The notes under the pieces were generated by a model that saw only the letters and a list, made by a program, of their open reading frames with translations, was not told the DNA's origin and made no database searches. This document shows, one piece after another, positions 9,339 to 18,146 of a stretch of 64,000 bases of DNA. The stretch is from an uncultured Collinsella sp. Its GTDB lineage: Bacteria > Actinomycetota > Coriobacteriia > Coriobacteriales > Coriobacteriaceae. The stretch lies in assembly GCA_900540945.1 (NCBI GenBank), contig UQHQ01000006.1, positions 1-64,000 on the forward strand, in the 5' to 3' direction. Made by a program: the position numbers and the translations under genes. Within the stretch, counting starts at the first letter, position 1. Each line of letters opens with the position of its first letter.

Positions 9339-11108
9339 ATGGCCGCCTTGTTCACGACCCCCAAGCGCAATGACAAAACCTCTGGAGCCCATTTTGTCGA
9401 GCCCGACGTGCGCCGCCGCACGCTGCTCGCACACGGCAGCTGGCGCCGCGTGACACGCCGCATCGTTGTAGGCGCCGTTTGCGCGCTCACGGTAAGTTCG
9501 CTGCTCATGCCGAGCGTCTCGCTCGCGGCCGAGTGGGTGGACGTCGGCGGCACCCAGTACAACGCCGGCACCGCGGCAGGCGACGAGGCCGGCACCTGGA
9601 GCTGGGACGGCGCCGACGATATGAAGCTCAACGGCTATGACGGCGGTGCGATCAACTCTGCAGGCAAGCTCAACATTGCGTACGAGGGCAAGAACACCGT
9701 GAAAACCGAACCCGATTACACCGGAGCCGCCATCAAAGCGCAGGATGGCACTAACCAGAAAGCGGAGTTGAACATAACGAGCTCGAATAGCACGGATGAG
9801 CTCAATGTGACAGCCGAGGCCGATGCAATTAAATCCACAGGCGACCTCTCCATTTCTGGCCCAGGCACCGTGAACACCACAAGCACTACTTCCGACGGAA
9901 TTGAGGCAAAGGGCGACCTCTCTATCACGGGCTCGGGCACCGTGAATGCAACGGGCAGTACCGAAGGTATCCAATCCAAGGGCAAGACCACCATCGATTC
10001 CTCTGGCACAGTGATCGCTAAAGGAGGCGAAGGTTACGGCGTCGCCGCGGGCAGTGACATCATCATCAAAGGCGGTGGCAAGGTAGAAGCAAGCTCGATA
10101 GAAGAAGCGGCGATTTGGGCTGACGGCAACATCGACATCTCGGGCGGCAGCCAGGTCGAGGCAAGCTCCCAGGGAGATCTTGCCGTCGACGCTGAGGGCA
10201 GTCTCGCGGTCACGAACGCCTCCCTTGACGCAAGCGGTGTTGAATATGGTATCTATGCCTACAAGGGCGTTACGCTCGATCACGCGACCGTGACGGTCCG
10301 CACAAGCGCGATCGGCGGCCAGGCCATCGCCCTCATCACTGACGGGGACGACATCGTCATCAAGAATGGTTCCATCGTGGACGCGTTCGCGGAAGGCAAA
10401 TTCTCGGTTGCAATCTCTACCAGAAACCACCAGCCAAACGTCGCTGGCGGTCACATCTACATCAGCGACTCCGTTGTTAAGGCTATAGCCCGCTATGTCG
10501 AGACCGGTGGCGATGGCCCCGACTGCTACAGTACAGACCAGGATGGCGAGATCACCCCTGAGCGCAGGGGCGTGAACATCGGCATCTATGCTCAGACCAC
10601 CGAGGGTATTATGCCCGCGACCATCTCCATCGTCCGCAGTAAGGTCACGGCCGAGGGAGACACGGCAGCGATTTTCGCCCTTGCCATGAGCACGGACGGC
10701 AAGGCAATCGGCACCATCGAAATCGAAGGCGCCAGCATCCTGACGCCTGAAGGCGGCAAAGTCATTGACTATCGCCACAAAGAAGAGCTCAGTAACGGCA
10801 TCATGTACGAGGCAGGCCAAGTCATTGGCACGGGCGACGCCGTGATTGATTCTCCCTACGACGATGTCATCGCCAAGAAAGCCGTCATCGCACCGTCCGA
10901 GGAGACCAAGCCCGAGGATTCCAAGCCTGATTCCAAGCCTGAGGGCACAAAGGCGACCAAGACCGTTGCAGTTGCAGCCACGGGAGCCAAGACCACCGGC
11001 AAGCTCGCGGCAACCGGCGACGCCTCGAGCGCAGCTATCGTGGCAGCCGCCCTTGCGGGAACAGCCGCCATCGCCGCAGGCGCCGTGGTGAGCCGCAAGC
11101 GCTCATAG
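9339..11108 (+). CDS. Secreted beta-helix repeat protein with LAATG sortase-like anchor
   Basis: The 589-residue precursor has a long basic N-region, a hydrophobic core at about residues 42-63 and a probable signal-peptidase site after SLAA. The middle is a string of short repeats such as GDLSISGPGTVN and GDLSITGSGTVN, with alternating hydrophobic and Gly/Ser/Asn residues typical of a right-handed parallel beta-helix; it resembles the Cthe_2159-like carbohydrate-binding family (DUF4353). A Lys/Pro/Glu spacer precedes LAATGD at about residue 556, a hydrophobic segment and RKRS, a sortase-type anchoring signal with LAATG in place of LPxTG. The ATG at 9339 has GGGAG 5 nt upstream. The ligand is unknown; pectin-like polymers are one possibility from the family. 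Confidence 0.82.
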   Translation: MAALFTTPKRNDKTSGAHFVEPDVRRRTLLAHGSWRRVTRRIVVGAVCALTVSSLLMPSVSLAAEWVDVGGTQYNAGTAAGDEAGTWSWDGADDMKLNGYDGGAINSAGKLNIAYEGKNTVKTEPDYTGAAIKAQDGTNQKAELNITSSNSTDELNVTAEADAIKSTGDLSISGPGTVNTTSTTSDGIEAKGDLSITGSGTVNATGSTEGIQSKGKTTIDSSGTVIAKGGEGYGVAAGSDIIIKGGGKVEASSIEEAAIWADGNIDISGGSQVEASSQGDLAVDAEGSLAVTNASLDASGVEYGIYAYKGVTLDHATVTVRTSAIGGQAIALITDGDDIVIKNGSIVDAFAEGKFSVAISTRNHQPNVAGGHIYISDSVVKAIARYVETGGDGPDCYSTDQDGEITPERRGVNIGIYAQTTEGIMPATISIVRSKVTAEGDTAAIFALAMSTDGKAIGTIEIEGASILTPEGGKVIDYRHKEELSNGIMYEAGQVIGTGDAVIDSPYDDVIAKKAVIAPSEETKPEDSKPDSKPEGTKATKTVAVAATGAKTTGKLAATGDASSAAIVAAALAGTAAIAAGAVVSRKRS

Positions 11109-11173
11109 ACGCCTTTGGCCTTTAACGCACGGGGCGGCACCCCCGAATGCGCCTAGTCCGCACACCGTTTAGC

Positions 11174-11212
11174 AACGCCACCGCCAAGCTCCCCTCCGGC
11201 GGTGGCGTTTTC
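11174..11212 (+). terminator. Rho-independent terminator after the beta-helix gene
   Basis: AACGCCACCGCC and GGCGGTGGCGTT form a 12-bp stem with a 12-base loop, followed by TTTTCC. Confidence 0.8.
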
Positions 11213-11321
11213 CGTTTGCGCCCACGCGGCGCACGCAAATGTTCTTGATGCTGTCCAACCGGTATACGCCGGCGTGCGACAATTGAGGCTGCCGTTATCA
11301 CAACACTGAGAGAAGCCTGCC

Positions 11322-11984
11322 TTGAAAGTGCAAAAGCAGATAACCGTTCATTCGGAGCATACGGAAGGCGCGCCCGTCATCTACCTCCCCGTGGTCATGG
11401 GCGACGGTAGTGATGTTTATGATCGCTGCCAAGAGCTCGACTGTCCGCCATTCACCCTCGTCGCCATTGGCGGGTTCGATTGGAATCGCGAGCTGAGCCC
11501 CTGGGCATGCGACGGGACCGTACGCGATGCCGAGCCTTTCGGCGGCCAAGCTGCCGGTTTTCTTGATGAGCTGCTGAATCAGATAATCCCCCAGGTCGAG
11601 TCGTCGCTTCCTCAGCCGCCCACCTGGCGCGGCGTTGCTGGCTACTCGCTGGCAGGCCTCTTTTCGCTTTGGGCTCTCTGGCAAACCGATGTCTTTGGCC
11701 GCGCGGCGAGTGCATCGGGGTCGCTGTGGTTTCCTGGCTTTATCGACTATGTGCACGAGCACACGATGCCGAACACGCCCAACGCCATCTACCTGTCACT
11801 CGGCAAAAAAGAAACCAAGACGCCCAACCGCATGATGCGACACGTCCTCGAAGACACACGCGCCATGGAAAAACTGCTCGGCGAACGTGGTATTCCCACG
11901 ACGCTGGAGCTCAACCCCGGCAACCACTTTGCCCAAACCGATCTGCGCATGGCGCGTGGCATCCACTGGATATTGATGCATTAA
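11322..11984 (+). CDS. Alpha/beta-hydrolase esterase (putative esterase family)
   Basis: A 220-residue alpha/beta-hydrolase of the putative-esterase (esterase D / IroE-like) type. The nucleophile elbow is GYSLAG with S109, and H202 in GNHFAQ is placed as the catalytic histidine. The start is a TTG, with GAGAGAAG upstream. It lacks a signal peptide, so it is probably cytoplasmic. It is bounded by terminators on both sides and seems monocistronic. The substrate is unknown. Confidence 0.75.
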   Translation: MKVQKQITVHSEHTEGAPVIYLPVVMGDGSDVYDRCQELDCPPFTLVAIGGFDWNRELSPWACDGTVRDAEPFGGQAAGFLDELLNQIIPQVESSLPQPPTWRGVAGYSLAGLFSLWALWQTDVFGRAASASGSLWFPGFIDYVHEHTMPNTPNAIYLSLGKKETKTPNRMMRHVLEDTRAMEKLLGERGIPTTLELNPGNHFAQTDLRMARGIHWILMH

Positions 11985-12022
11985 AAATGGCGCCCGCGCG
12001 TACGCATGGGCGCCATTTTTTG
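11983..12022. terminator. Bidirectional terminator between convergent esterase and uraA remnant
   Basis: A 13-bp perfect stem, AAAAATGGCGCCC / GGGCGCCATTTTT with a 12-base loop, provides a T-run on both strands. Confidence 0.9.
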
Positions 12023-12041
12023 ATTCAGCTGGACGCAGTTG

Positions 12042-12838
12042 TTATTCAACATCCTCCTCAAGCTCAGAAACGTCGAGCTCAAAGTCATTGCCGGGCAGAA
12101 TCGCGTTGAGCACGATACCCACCAACGAGCCCACGGCAAGGCCGGAAAGCGAAATCGTCACGCCGCCGATTACACACGCCGGCATGGCCGCAATGACAGC
12201 CGCGAACTTAGGGCAGAACGAAAGCACGATGACGCAGCACGCGGCAATGCGACTCACGCGCGGATCAAACACGCGCGTCAGGGCGAGCACGCAGGTGTTC
12301 TCACCATACGTGGTGTTGGCCGGAGCACCAAAGAGCGAAGCCAGAATCATGGCGAGACCATCGCCGAGCAGCGTGCGATGCAGGCCGGGGTCGGCAATGC
12401 AGTTGTGCTCGCAGGTGGAGCCAATAGCGGAGATATCACCGATATGCTCGATCATGGCTGCAAAGGCCAGCGGCATAATGGTGATGATGGTCGTCGTGGC
12501 AAGACCGCTATCGAACTGCGGGCCAAAGAGCGCAAACACGGTGTTGTTCCACACGATGGGCAACCCAACCCAGGAAGCGGCTGCGACGCCCGAAAAATCA
12601 ACTTCGCCGAGCGCAGCGGCAACGGCATAGCTCACCACAACACTCAGCAGAATCGGCACGATCTTGACCATGCCATGGCCCCAGATGCTGCAGATCACGA
12701 TAACGGCAACAGCGACAACGGCAACAAGCCAATTGGTCTAGCAGTTGGCGATGGCAGAGCTTGCCAAGATCAGGCCGATGGAAATGACGATGGGGCCAGT
12801 CACCACCTCTCGCACGCTCCGCCACCTGTAAGCGGTAG
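12042..12838 (-). pseudogene. uraA: Uracil/xanthine permease remnant (NCS2), 5'-truncated with an in-frame stop
   Basis: The C-terminal part of a UraA-type nucleobase permease is recognisable. From 12,838 leftward the frame reads REVVTGPIVISIGLILASS, then meets a TAG codon at about 12,738-12,740 (SAIANC-stop-TNWL, where a CAG-type codon is likely ancestral), and continues open to 12,042 with IGDISAIGSTCEHN and a GAPANTTYGENT motif. About the first 40% of the protein is missing. The reading frame starts abruptly next to the stop codon of the MetE-like gene at 12,841, so a deletion probably joined the two. A GTG at 12,698 could start a 218-residue fragment, but it would not be a working transporter. 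Confidence 0.8.
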
Positions 12839-12840
12839 CG

Positions 12841-13974
12841 TTACTTCCAAACGCGCTCGGCAACGCGCCTAACCAGCGCAATCTTTGCCCACTGCTCGTC
12901 CTCGGTCAGCTTGTTGCCAATCTCGCAGCTGGCAAAGCCACACTGCGGAGACAAATACAGGTTCTCGAGCGGCACGTACTTTGCCGCCTCGCGGATGCGC
13001 TCGACGATAACATCCTCGTTCTCGAGCTCTGCCGCCTTGGTGGTCACCAAGCCCAGCACGACCTTCTTGCCGGGAGCAACGTACTTGAGCGGCTCAAAAC
13101 CACCGGCGCGCGGCGTATCGAACTCCAGATAGAATGCGTCAACGTCCTCATGCGCAAACAGGTACGGCGCGATGGGGTCGTAGCCGCCCTCAAAAGCGTA
13201 GGTGGAGTGGTAGTTGCCGCGGCATACATGCGTGTTGATGACCAGATCGTCGGGCTTGTCCGCGATGGCGGCATTGTTGAGTGCCACGCCCAGCTCGCTC
13301 ACCTTTTGCAGGTCGACCGGGCTCATGCCGGTTTTGGCGACAAAATCGGTATCGCAGTAGATGCCCCAGGTGCAGTCATCAAACTGGATGTTGCGGCAGC
13401 CCGCGGCATACAGGTCAGTAATCACGGTGCGATAAGCGGCTGCAATGGCGTCGGCGAGTTCTTCGTCGGTCTTGTAGATGGTGCGCAGACTCTCCTGCTG
13501 GCCGTCGCAGCGGTCGAGCGTGACTTCGGAGAACGTCTGGATCGGCGCCGGAATGGTTTGCCGCGCGATCTGGCCCTCCCCCTCAAGCGCCTTGACAAAC
13601 TTAAAGTGCTCGACAAACGGATGGTTCTCGCCGCTAATGGGACCGGTTACCACGGCGGTGTCGGCGGTCGTCTCCTCATCGTGGAACATATAGCCTGTAC
13701 GCGAGGTGCGGCGCTCAATGCCGTTAAGGCCCCACATAAAATCGAGGTGCCAGTAGCTGCGGCGGAACTCGCCATCGGTGATGACCTGCAGGCCGGCGGC
13801 CTTTTGCTTTGTCACCAAATCGCGGATGGCATCGTCCTCGACGGCCTTAAGCCCCTCGGCATCAAGCGTGTCTGCCGCATAGGCAGCACGAGCGTCCTTT
13901 ACGGCCTGCGGACGAAGAAAGCTGCCGACGATATCGGCGCGAAACGGCGCGTTCGGTTGAATCGAAGTGCTCAT
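12841..13974 (-). CDS. Cobalamin-independent methionine synthase-like methyltransferase (YxjG/MetE C-terminal family)
   Basis: The 377-residue protein matches the single-domain family related to the catalytic half of MetE, which transfers a methyl group to homocysteine or a related thiol. Zinc-ligand motifs are visible: INTHVCRGNYHS (His-x-Cys), the glutamate in AFYLEFDTPRAG, and SPQCGFAS near the C-terminus. The ATG at 13,974 has GGGAG 6 nt upstream. A LysR gene lies just upstream on the same strand, and a LysR-type palindrome (14,061-14,083) lies between them. Whether it uses methyltetrahydrofolate or another donor such as S-methylmethionine is not known. Confidence 0.87.
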   Translation of the reverse strand: MSTSIQPNAPFRADIVGSFLRPQAVKDARAAYAADTLDAEGLKAVEDDAIRDLVTKQKAAGLQVITDGEFRRSYWHLDFMWGLNGIERRTSRTGYMFHDEETTADTAVVTGPISGENHPFVEHFKFVKALEGEGQIARQTIPAPIQTFSEVTLDRCDGQQESLRTIYKTDEELADAIAAAYRTVITDLYAAGCRNIQFDDCTWGIYCDTDFVAKTGMSPVDLQKVSELGVALNNAAIADKPDDLVINTHVCRGNYHSTYAFEGGYDPIAPYLFAHEDVDAFYLEFDTPRAGGFEPLKYVAPGKKVVLGLVTTKAAELENEDVIVERIREAAKYVPLENLYLSPQCGFASCEIGNKLTEDEQWAKIALVRRVAERVWK

Positions 13975-14060
13975 AGATATCTCCCTTTGCATTGGTTGCT
14001 TTACTGGGACAGAGTATGAGCGCTCATGTGGCCATCGTAAAATATATGTTTACAACAGTT

Positions 14061-14083
14061 TGATATAGATGCTTCCTATATCA
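14061..14083. promoter_or_regulatory. LysR-type box upstream of the MetE-like gene
   Basis: TGATATAG-ATGCTTC-CTATATCA is a perfect 8+8 palindrome about 90 bp upstream of the MetE-like gene and 47 bp past the lysR stop codon. It fits the T-N11-A LysR consensus, so the adjacent LysR protein is the likely ligand. Confidence 0.55.
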
Positions 14084-14129
14084 GTTTGGACTGCCATAAA
14101 GAGATTTGACCCGCGCGGAGCACAGTAGC

Positions 14130-15026
14130 CTAGATATGCTGACGAATCGCTTCGATATAGGCTTGGCCGTAGCGCGTAAGTGTCGTGTTCTTGCGCGTGA
14201 TAATGCCGATCTCCATGTACTCGTCTACATCGAGCGGAATCGAGATAATACCGGGGCCGTTAAGTTCATGGCTGATTACGCCCGAACACACCGTGTAGCC
14301 GTTGAGGCCCATGGCCAGGTTAAACAACGTCGCACGGTCACGCACGCGAATATTCTTGCGACGCTCAAACGTCGAGGTCAGCTCCTCAGAATAGTAAAAC
14401 GAGTTATAGCTGCCCTGCTCATAGGACAGGAACGGGTAGTCTTCCAAGTCCTCGAGCGTCACGCTGGCGTAGTCCGCCAGTGGATGGTCGGCACATACAA
14501 AGACATGCGGCGTGGCGCAGAAGAGTCCCTCGAATACGAGCTCGTTGGCCGCCAGCATGCGCTCGATGACCTCGCGATTGTGCTCCGACAGGTACAGGAT
14601 GCCCAGTTCACTTTTCATATGCGCGACGTCCTCGATAATCTCGTGGGTCTGTTCCTCGCGCAGGGTAAAGTCGTAGCGCGCAGCATCGAACTCGCGGATC
14701 ACGTCAACAAACGCGTTAACGGCAAAGGAATAATGCTGGCAGCTCACACTAAAGTGCGGCACCTGCTCGGATGCGCCCTTGTACTTGCCCTCGAGCAGGT
14801 CAGCCTGGTCGAGCACCTGTCGCGCGTAGCCCAAGAAGGTCTCACCCTCCTCGGACACAATGACGCCCTTGTTGGTGCGCTCAAAGATGTGCACACCCAT
14901 CTCGTTTTCGAGATCGCGGATCGATGCGGTAATCGAAGGCTGCGACACAAAGAGCCGGCGCGAGGCCTCGGTGATGCTGCCGCATTCGGCAACTTTGACG
15001 ACATATCTGAGCTGCTGGAGCTTCAT
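14130..15026 (-). CDS. LysR family transcriptional regulator, probable regulator of the MetE-like gene
   Basis: A 298-residue LysR protein with the HTH at residues 1-60 (MKLQQLRYVVKVAECGSI, SQPSITASIRDLE) and a substrate-binding-like domain after it. It belongs to the CysB/CbbR-like group often tied to sulfur or methionine control. The ATG at 15,026 is preferred; GGGAG lies about 7 nt upstream. The start is 10 nt after the stop of the HAD phosphatase gene, so both are probably co-transcribed. A palindrome downstream, in front of the MetE-like gene, is its best candidate target. Confidence 0.9.
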   Translation of the reverse strand: MKLQQLRYVVKVAECGSITEASRRLFVSQPSITASIRDLENEMGVHIFERTNKGVIVSEEGETFLGYARQVLDQADLLEGKYKGASEQVPHFSVSCQHYSFAVNAFVDVIREFDAARYDFTLREEQTHEIIEDVAHMKSELGILYLSEHNREVIERMLAANELVFEGLFCATPHVFVCADHPLADYASVTLEDLEDYPFLSYEQGSYNSFYYSEELTSTFERRKNIRVRDRATLFNLAMGLNGYTVCSGVISHELNGPGIISIPLDVDEYMEIGIITRKNTTLTRYGQAYIEAIRQHI

Positions 15027-15036
15027 GGCTTTCTCC

Positions 15037-15945
15037 CTAGACGTTCGTGACGTCGAAACCCGTCGCATCCATCTGACGCATAAACGGCGGCATCTCCCCC
15101 GTCGCGGCACAGGCGGCAATCTGATGCAGAGCCCCGGCAACTGCATCGTCTGCCGCGGCGCCGATATGCCAGCGTGCGGCAGCCGTGACGGCCTCGTTGG
15201 CGTTGGCGACTGCAACGGAGTTAGGAACAGCATCGATCATGGGCAGATCGTTATCGGAATCGCCAAATACGGCCACCTCGTCGGGCATCAGACCCAGGGC
15301 ACGCGCCAACTCCAGCGCAGCGCAGCCCTTGTCCCAACCAGCCGGAAGGATGTCAAGCAGGCGCACGCGGTTGTTGGGAAACACAAGCGAGAGCTCCGGC
15401 ACCTCGGCGGCAATGCGCTCGCGTAGCTCAGCGAGCTCCTCACGTGAACGGGCACTCCAAATATTCGCCTTAAACACCGGCGCGTCGTCGACGACAGGAC
15501 GGCACGGGGCTTCTTCGCCTTTGAGCCACGCATTTCCGCCCGACTCCATAGCGCGACGAACGCGCTCAGGATCGCTCGTCACGCAGTGGGCATCGTTACC
15601 CCAAAAGTCATTACCCAGGCTGTAGACCTTCAGATACGTATCGTCAGTCTCCTGCTCCAAGTAGTCAGCCAAGCGCATAAGGGCGGCGTTGTCGGTCGCA
15701 TGCGAGGCTACCGCCTCGCCGTCCACAAACATGACCTGGCCGTTACAGAACGCGCCAGTCGAGAAGCACTCGGAACAATTTTTGAACATCCAGCCCATCG
15801 CGGACGGCTGACGGCCCGAAACCGGGCCAAAGTGCAGACCCGCCGCCCGCATGGCATGAATGCCCTCAATGGCGTAGTCACTGGCGCCGTCATGCCCGGC
15901 TGGAATCAGCGTATCGTCTATATCGGTTAGCACAAGTTTGATCAT
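15037..15945 (-). CDS. HAD superfamily Cof-type phosphatase
   Basis: The 302-residue protein has the HAD motifs DIDDT (nucleophile D8 and D10), a C2-type cap in the middle, and GDSDNDLPMI near the C-terminus (motif IV). Cof-like enzymes dephosphorylate sugar phosphates, nucleotides or pyridoxal phosphate; the substrate here is not predictable. It is the first gene of a probable operon with the LysR regulator and is divergent from the thiamine operon. Confidence 0.85.
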   Translation of the reverse strand: MIKLVLTDIDDTLIPAGHDGASDYAIEGIHAMRAAGLHFGPVSGRQPSAMGWMFKNCSECFSTGAFCNGQVMFVDGEAVASHATDNAALMRLADYLEQETDDTYLKVYSLGNDFWGNDAHCVTSDPERVRRAMESGGNAWLKGEEAPCRPVVDDAPVFKANIWSARSREELAELRERIAAEVPELSLVFPNNRVRLLDILPAGWDKGCAALELARALGLMPDEVAVFGDSDNDLPMIDAVPNSVAVANANEAVTAAARWHIGAAADDAVAGALHQIAACAATGEMPPFMRQMDATGFDVTNV

Positions 15946-16013
15946 AGAGTCCCCCCGTCATTTTCACCGTAACCATTGTAACGATGCGCTAGTATAGGGA
16001 ACAACAGATTCGA

Positions 16014-16104
16014 TGCGGGAGTGCCGGCGGTGCAAACCACAAGGCTGAGAGGGCATAGGGCCCAATCCTTTGAACCTGTCAGTTAATGCTGGCGTAGGGA
16101 GCAT
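16014..16104 (+). promoter_or_regulatory. TPP riboswitch (THI element)
   Basis: The leader of thiM carries the conserved TPP aptamer blocks in order: GGGAGTGCC, GGCTGAGAGGG at 16,043-16,053, CCTTTGAACCTG at about 16,067-16,078, then TTAATGCTGGCGTAGGGA to 16,100. A terminator hairpin follows at once, so binding of thiamine pyrophosphate should switch transcription off. Confidence 0.95.
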
Positions 16105-16116
16105 GCCGCCTTTACA

Positions 16117-16146
16117 GGGGCGCTGTCTATGCACAGCGCCCCTTTT
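16117..16146 (+). terminator. Expression-platform terminator of the TPP riboswitch
   Basis: GGGGCGCTGT-CTATGC-ACAGCGCCCC makes a perfect 10-bp stem followed by TTTT, 12 nt after the aptamer and 22 nt before the thiM start. Confidence 0.9.
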
Positions 16147-16168
16147 CTATGCCAAGGAGGCATGTGCA

Positions 16169-17008
16169 GTGATTGATTCGGAACAGCTTAAGCAACATAT
16201 GGTCAAAGCCGTGGAGGAGATTCGAGCCACCAATCCGATGGCGGGCTCCATCACCAACACGGTGACGATCGACTTTGTCGCCAACGCGCAGCTCGCCGTG
16301 GGCGGTTCGGCCGCCATGGTCTATCTGCCCGACGAGGGCGAGGCGCTCGTTGCCGGCGGCGGCGCCATCTATCTCAACATGGGCACGCTCTTCCCCATCT
16401 ACGAACAGACGATTCCCCGCGCGGCCAAGGCGGCACACGACGCCGGCAAGCCCTGGGTGCTCGATCCGGTGGGTCTGGGCATCGGTAGTCTGCGCACCCA
16501 GCTGGTAAACGAGCTCAAGCAGTACAAGCCCGCCATCGTGCGCGGCAACGCCTCCGAGATCATCGCGCTCGCCGGCCTGTGGGGTCTTGAGGGCGAGGCA
16601 GCCGATCTGAGCCGCGTACGCGGTGTCGATACCACCGACACGGTCGACGCCGCCCGCGCCGCCGCCGTGGCGCTCGCCCGCTACACCGGCGGCGCCGTAG
16701 TGGTTTCGGGCGAAGTCGACCTGATCACCGACGGCACGACCGTGGCCAAGTCCCACGGCGGCAGCCCGCTCATGTCAAAGATCACCGGCTGCGGTTGCTC
16801 GCAGGGCGGCGTGCTGGCCGTGTACGCCTGCGCTGCCGACCCGTTTACAGCAGCCATCTGCGGCACCGCCGTCTACAACGTTGCCGGCACGCGTGCCGCC
16901 GCTGTCACCGATGCCCCAGCAAGCTTTAAGGTCGCCTTTATCGACGAGCTCTACCGCGCGACCGCCCAGGACATCGCCGATAACCGACTCGAGCTCGAGG
17001 AGGCATAG
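16169..17008 (+). CDS. thiM: Hydroxyethylthiazole kinase
   Basis: ThiM phosphorylates 4-methyl-5-(2-hydroxyethyl)thiazole so that it can be joined to the pyrimidine moiety in thiamine salvage. The 279-residue protein shows the ribokinase-like fold: TNTVTIDFVANAQLAVGGSA substrate region, WVLDPVGLG, IVRGNASEI, and the GCGC catalytic loop with an anion hole near residue 210. The GTG at 16,169 lies 8 nt after AAGGAGG; no other in-frame start is supported. It is the first gene under the TPP riboswitch, followed 3 nt later by a thiamine-binding protein gene and then thiE. Confidence 0.95.
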   Translation: MIDSEQLKQHMVKAVEEIRATNPMAGSITNTVTIDFVANAQLAVGGSAAMVYLPDEGEALVAGGGAIYLNMGTLFPIYEQTIPRAAKAAHDAGKPWVLDPVGLGIGSLRTQLVNELKQYKPAIVRGNASEIIALAGLWGLEGEAADLSRVRGVDTTDTVDAARAAAVALARYTGGAVVVSGEVDLITDGTTVAKSHGGSPLMSKITGCGCSQGGVLAVYACAADPFTAAICGTAVYNVAGTRAAAVTDAPASFKVAFIDELYRATAQDIADNRLELEEA

Positions 17009-17011
17009 GCT

Positions 17012-17350
17012 ATGTCCGAGCCCGTAACCAATGCCGGCATGAACACGCTCGTCGCCGTGGCCATCGCCCCGTGCGGCACCGGCGATGAACTGTCCGCCGA
17101 GGTCGCCGAGGTCGTGCGTGTCATTCGCGAGAGCGGCCTTCCCAACCGCACTACCTCGATGTTCACCGAGATCGAGGGCGACTGGGACGAGGTCATGCAG
17201 GTCGTGCGCGACGCAACCTTTGTGTTGGCGAGCAAAGGCATCCGCACCGAAGTCGTGCTCAAAGCCGATATTCGACCCGGATTTACCGACACCATGACCG
17301 GCAAACTCGAGCGCATGGAAGCGCAGATCAAAAAGCAGGAGGAAGCATGA
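17012..17350 (+). CDS. MTH1187-family thiamine-binding protein
   Basis: The 112-residue protein fits the small thiamine-binding (MTH1187/YqgV, PF01910) family, a ferredoxin-like fold that binds thiamine or hydroxymethylpyrimidine-like ligands. Typical segments are VAVAIAPCGTG near the start and IRTEVVLKADIRPG near the end. It lies between thiM and thiE, with a 3-nt gap before and an ATGA overlap after. This supports a role in thiamine precursor handling, perhaps as a carrier or sensor; the exact job is not established. Confidence 0.85.
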   Translation: MSEPVTNAGMNTLVAVAIAPCGTGDELSAEVAEVVRVIRESGLPNRTTSMFTEIEGDWDEVMQVVRDATFVLASKGIRTEVVLKADIRPGFTDTMTGKLERMEAQIKKQEEA

Positions 17351-18045
17351 TGAGTATCCGCGACAACCTTGATATCTCGGCTTATCTGGTACTCGGCCCC
17401 GAAAACACGCTCGGGCGCCCCGTGGGCGATGTAGTGGCCCAGGCGCTCGATGCCGGCTTTACCTGCATCCAGGTGCGCTCCAAGGTGGCAAGCGCCCGCG
17501 AGATCATCGCGCTGGCCGGCGACGCCGCGCAGGCAATCGCACAGGCCGGCAAGACCGGTCAGGTCGCCTTGCTGATCGACGACCGCCTGGACTGCGTACT
17601 CGCCGCGCGCGAGCAGGGCATTGCTGTCGACGGCGTGCACGTGGGCCAGAGCGATATTCCCGTCGAGGTCTGCCGCAAACTTTTGGGCCCCGATGCCATC
17701 GTGGGCCTTTCGGCCCGTTGCGAGGAGATGCTCGAGTACGTCAAGACCGCCGACATGAGTCTGGTCGACTACCTGGGCATCGGCCCGCTCCACGAGACCG
17801 AGACCAAGCGCGACTGTGGACGCGCGGCCGACGGCTCTATCATCACCAAAAGCTTTGAGGACCTGGCCGCACTCCACGCGGCAAGCCCCGTGCCCATCGT
17901 GGTGGGCGGCGGCGTCAAGACGGCCGACCTGCCGCAGCTCAAGGCCACCGGCGTCGATGGCTTCTTTGTGGTGAGCGCCGTCTGCAGTGCCGACGACCCC
18001 CACGCCGCGGCCAAGGAACTCGTCGACACCTGGCAGCAGGCATAG
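17347..18045 (+). CDS. thiE: Thiamine phosphate synthase
   Basis: ThiE condenses hydroxymethylpyrimidine pyrophosphate with thiazole phosphate to make thiamine phosphate. The 232-residue TIM barrel shows IQVRSK (pyrophosphate binding), LLIDDRLDC, GVHVGQSDIP, DYLGIGPLHETETK and PIVVGGGVKTADL in the family order. The start overlaps the stop of the upstream gene (ATGATG), and GGAGG precedes it. No thiD or thiC is present here, so the operon alone supports salvage of thiazole rather than full synthesis. Confidence 0.95.
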   Translation: MMSIRDNLDISAYLVLGPENTLGRPVGDVVAQALDAGFTCIQVRSKVASAREIIALAGDAAQAIAQAGKTGQVALLIDDRLDCVLAAREQGIAVDGVHVGQSDIPVEVCRKLLGPDAIVGLSARCEEMLEYVKTADMSLVDYLGIGPLHETETKRDCGRAADGSIITKSFEDLAALHAASPVPIVVGGGVKTADLPQLKATGVDGFFVVSAVCSADDPHAAAKELVDTWQQA

Positions 18046-18089
18046 GCCTAGGCCGAACAGCCGATTCGCAGCCCCATATCTTCAAGAGC

Positions 18090-18135
18090 GGAAAGCGCAT
18101 CCCGGTTCGAACGTCCATTCCGGGATGCGCTTTCC
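18090..18135. terminator. Bidirectional hairpin between thiE and the patatin gene
   Basis: A perfect 16-bp stem (18,090-18,105 with 18,120-18,135, beginning GGAAAGCGCATCCCGG) with a 14-base loop sits between convergent genes. T-runs are short. Confidence 0.7.
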
Positions 18136-18146
18136 ATATGCGACCC

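Noticed and set aside
18090..18135. tRNA-like GGTTCGAAC in this hairpin
   Set aside because: The surrounding sequence folds as a simple 16-bp stem and has no cloverleaf.
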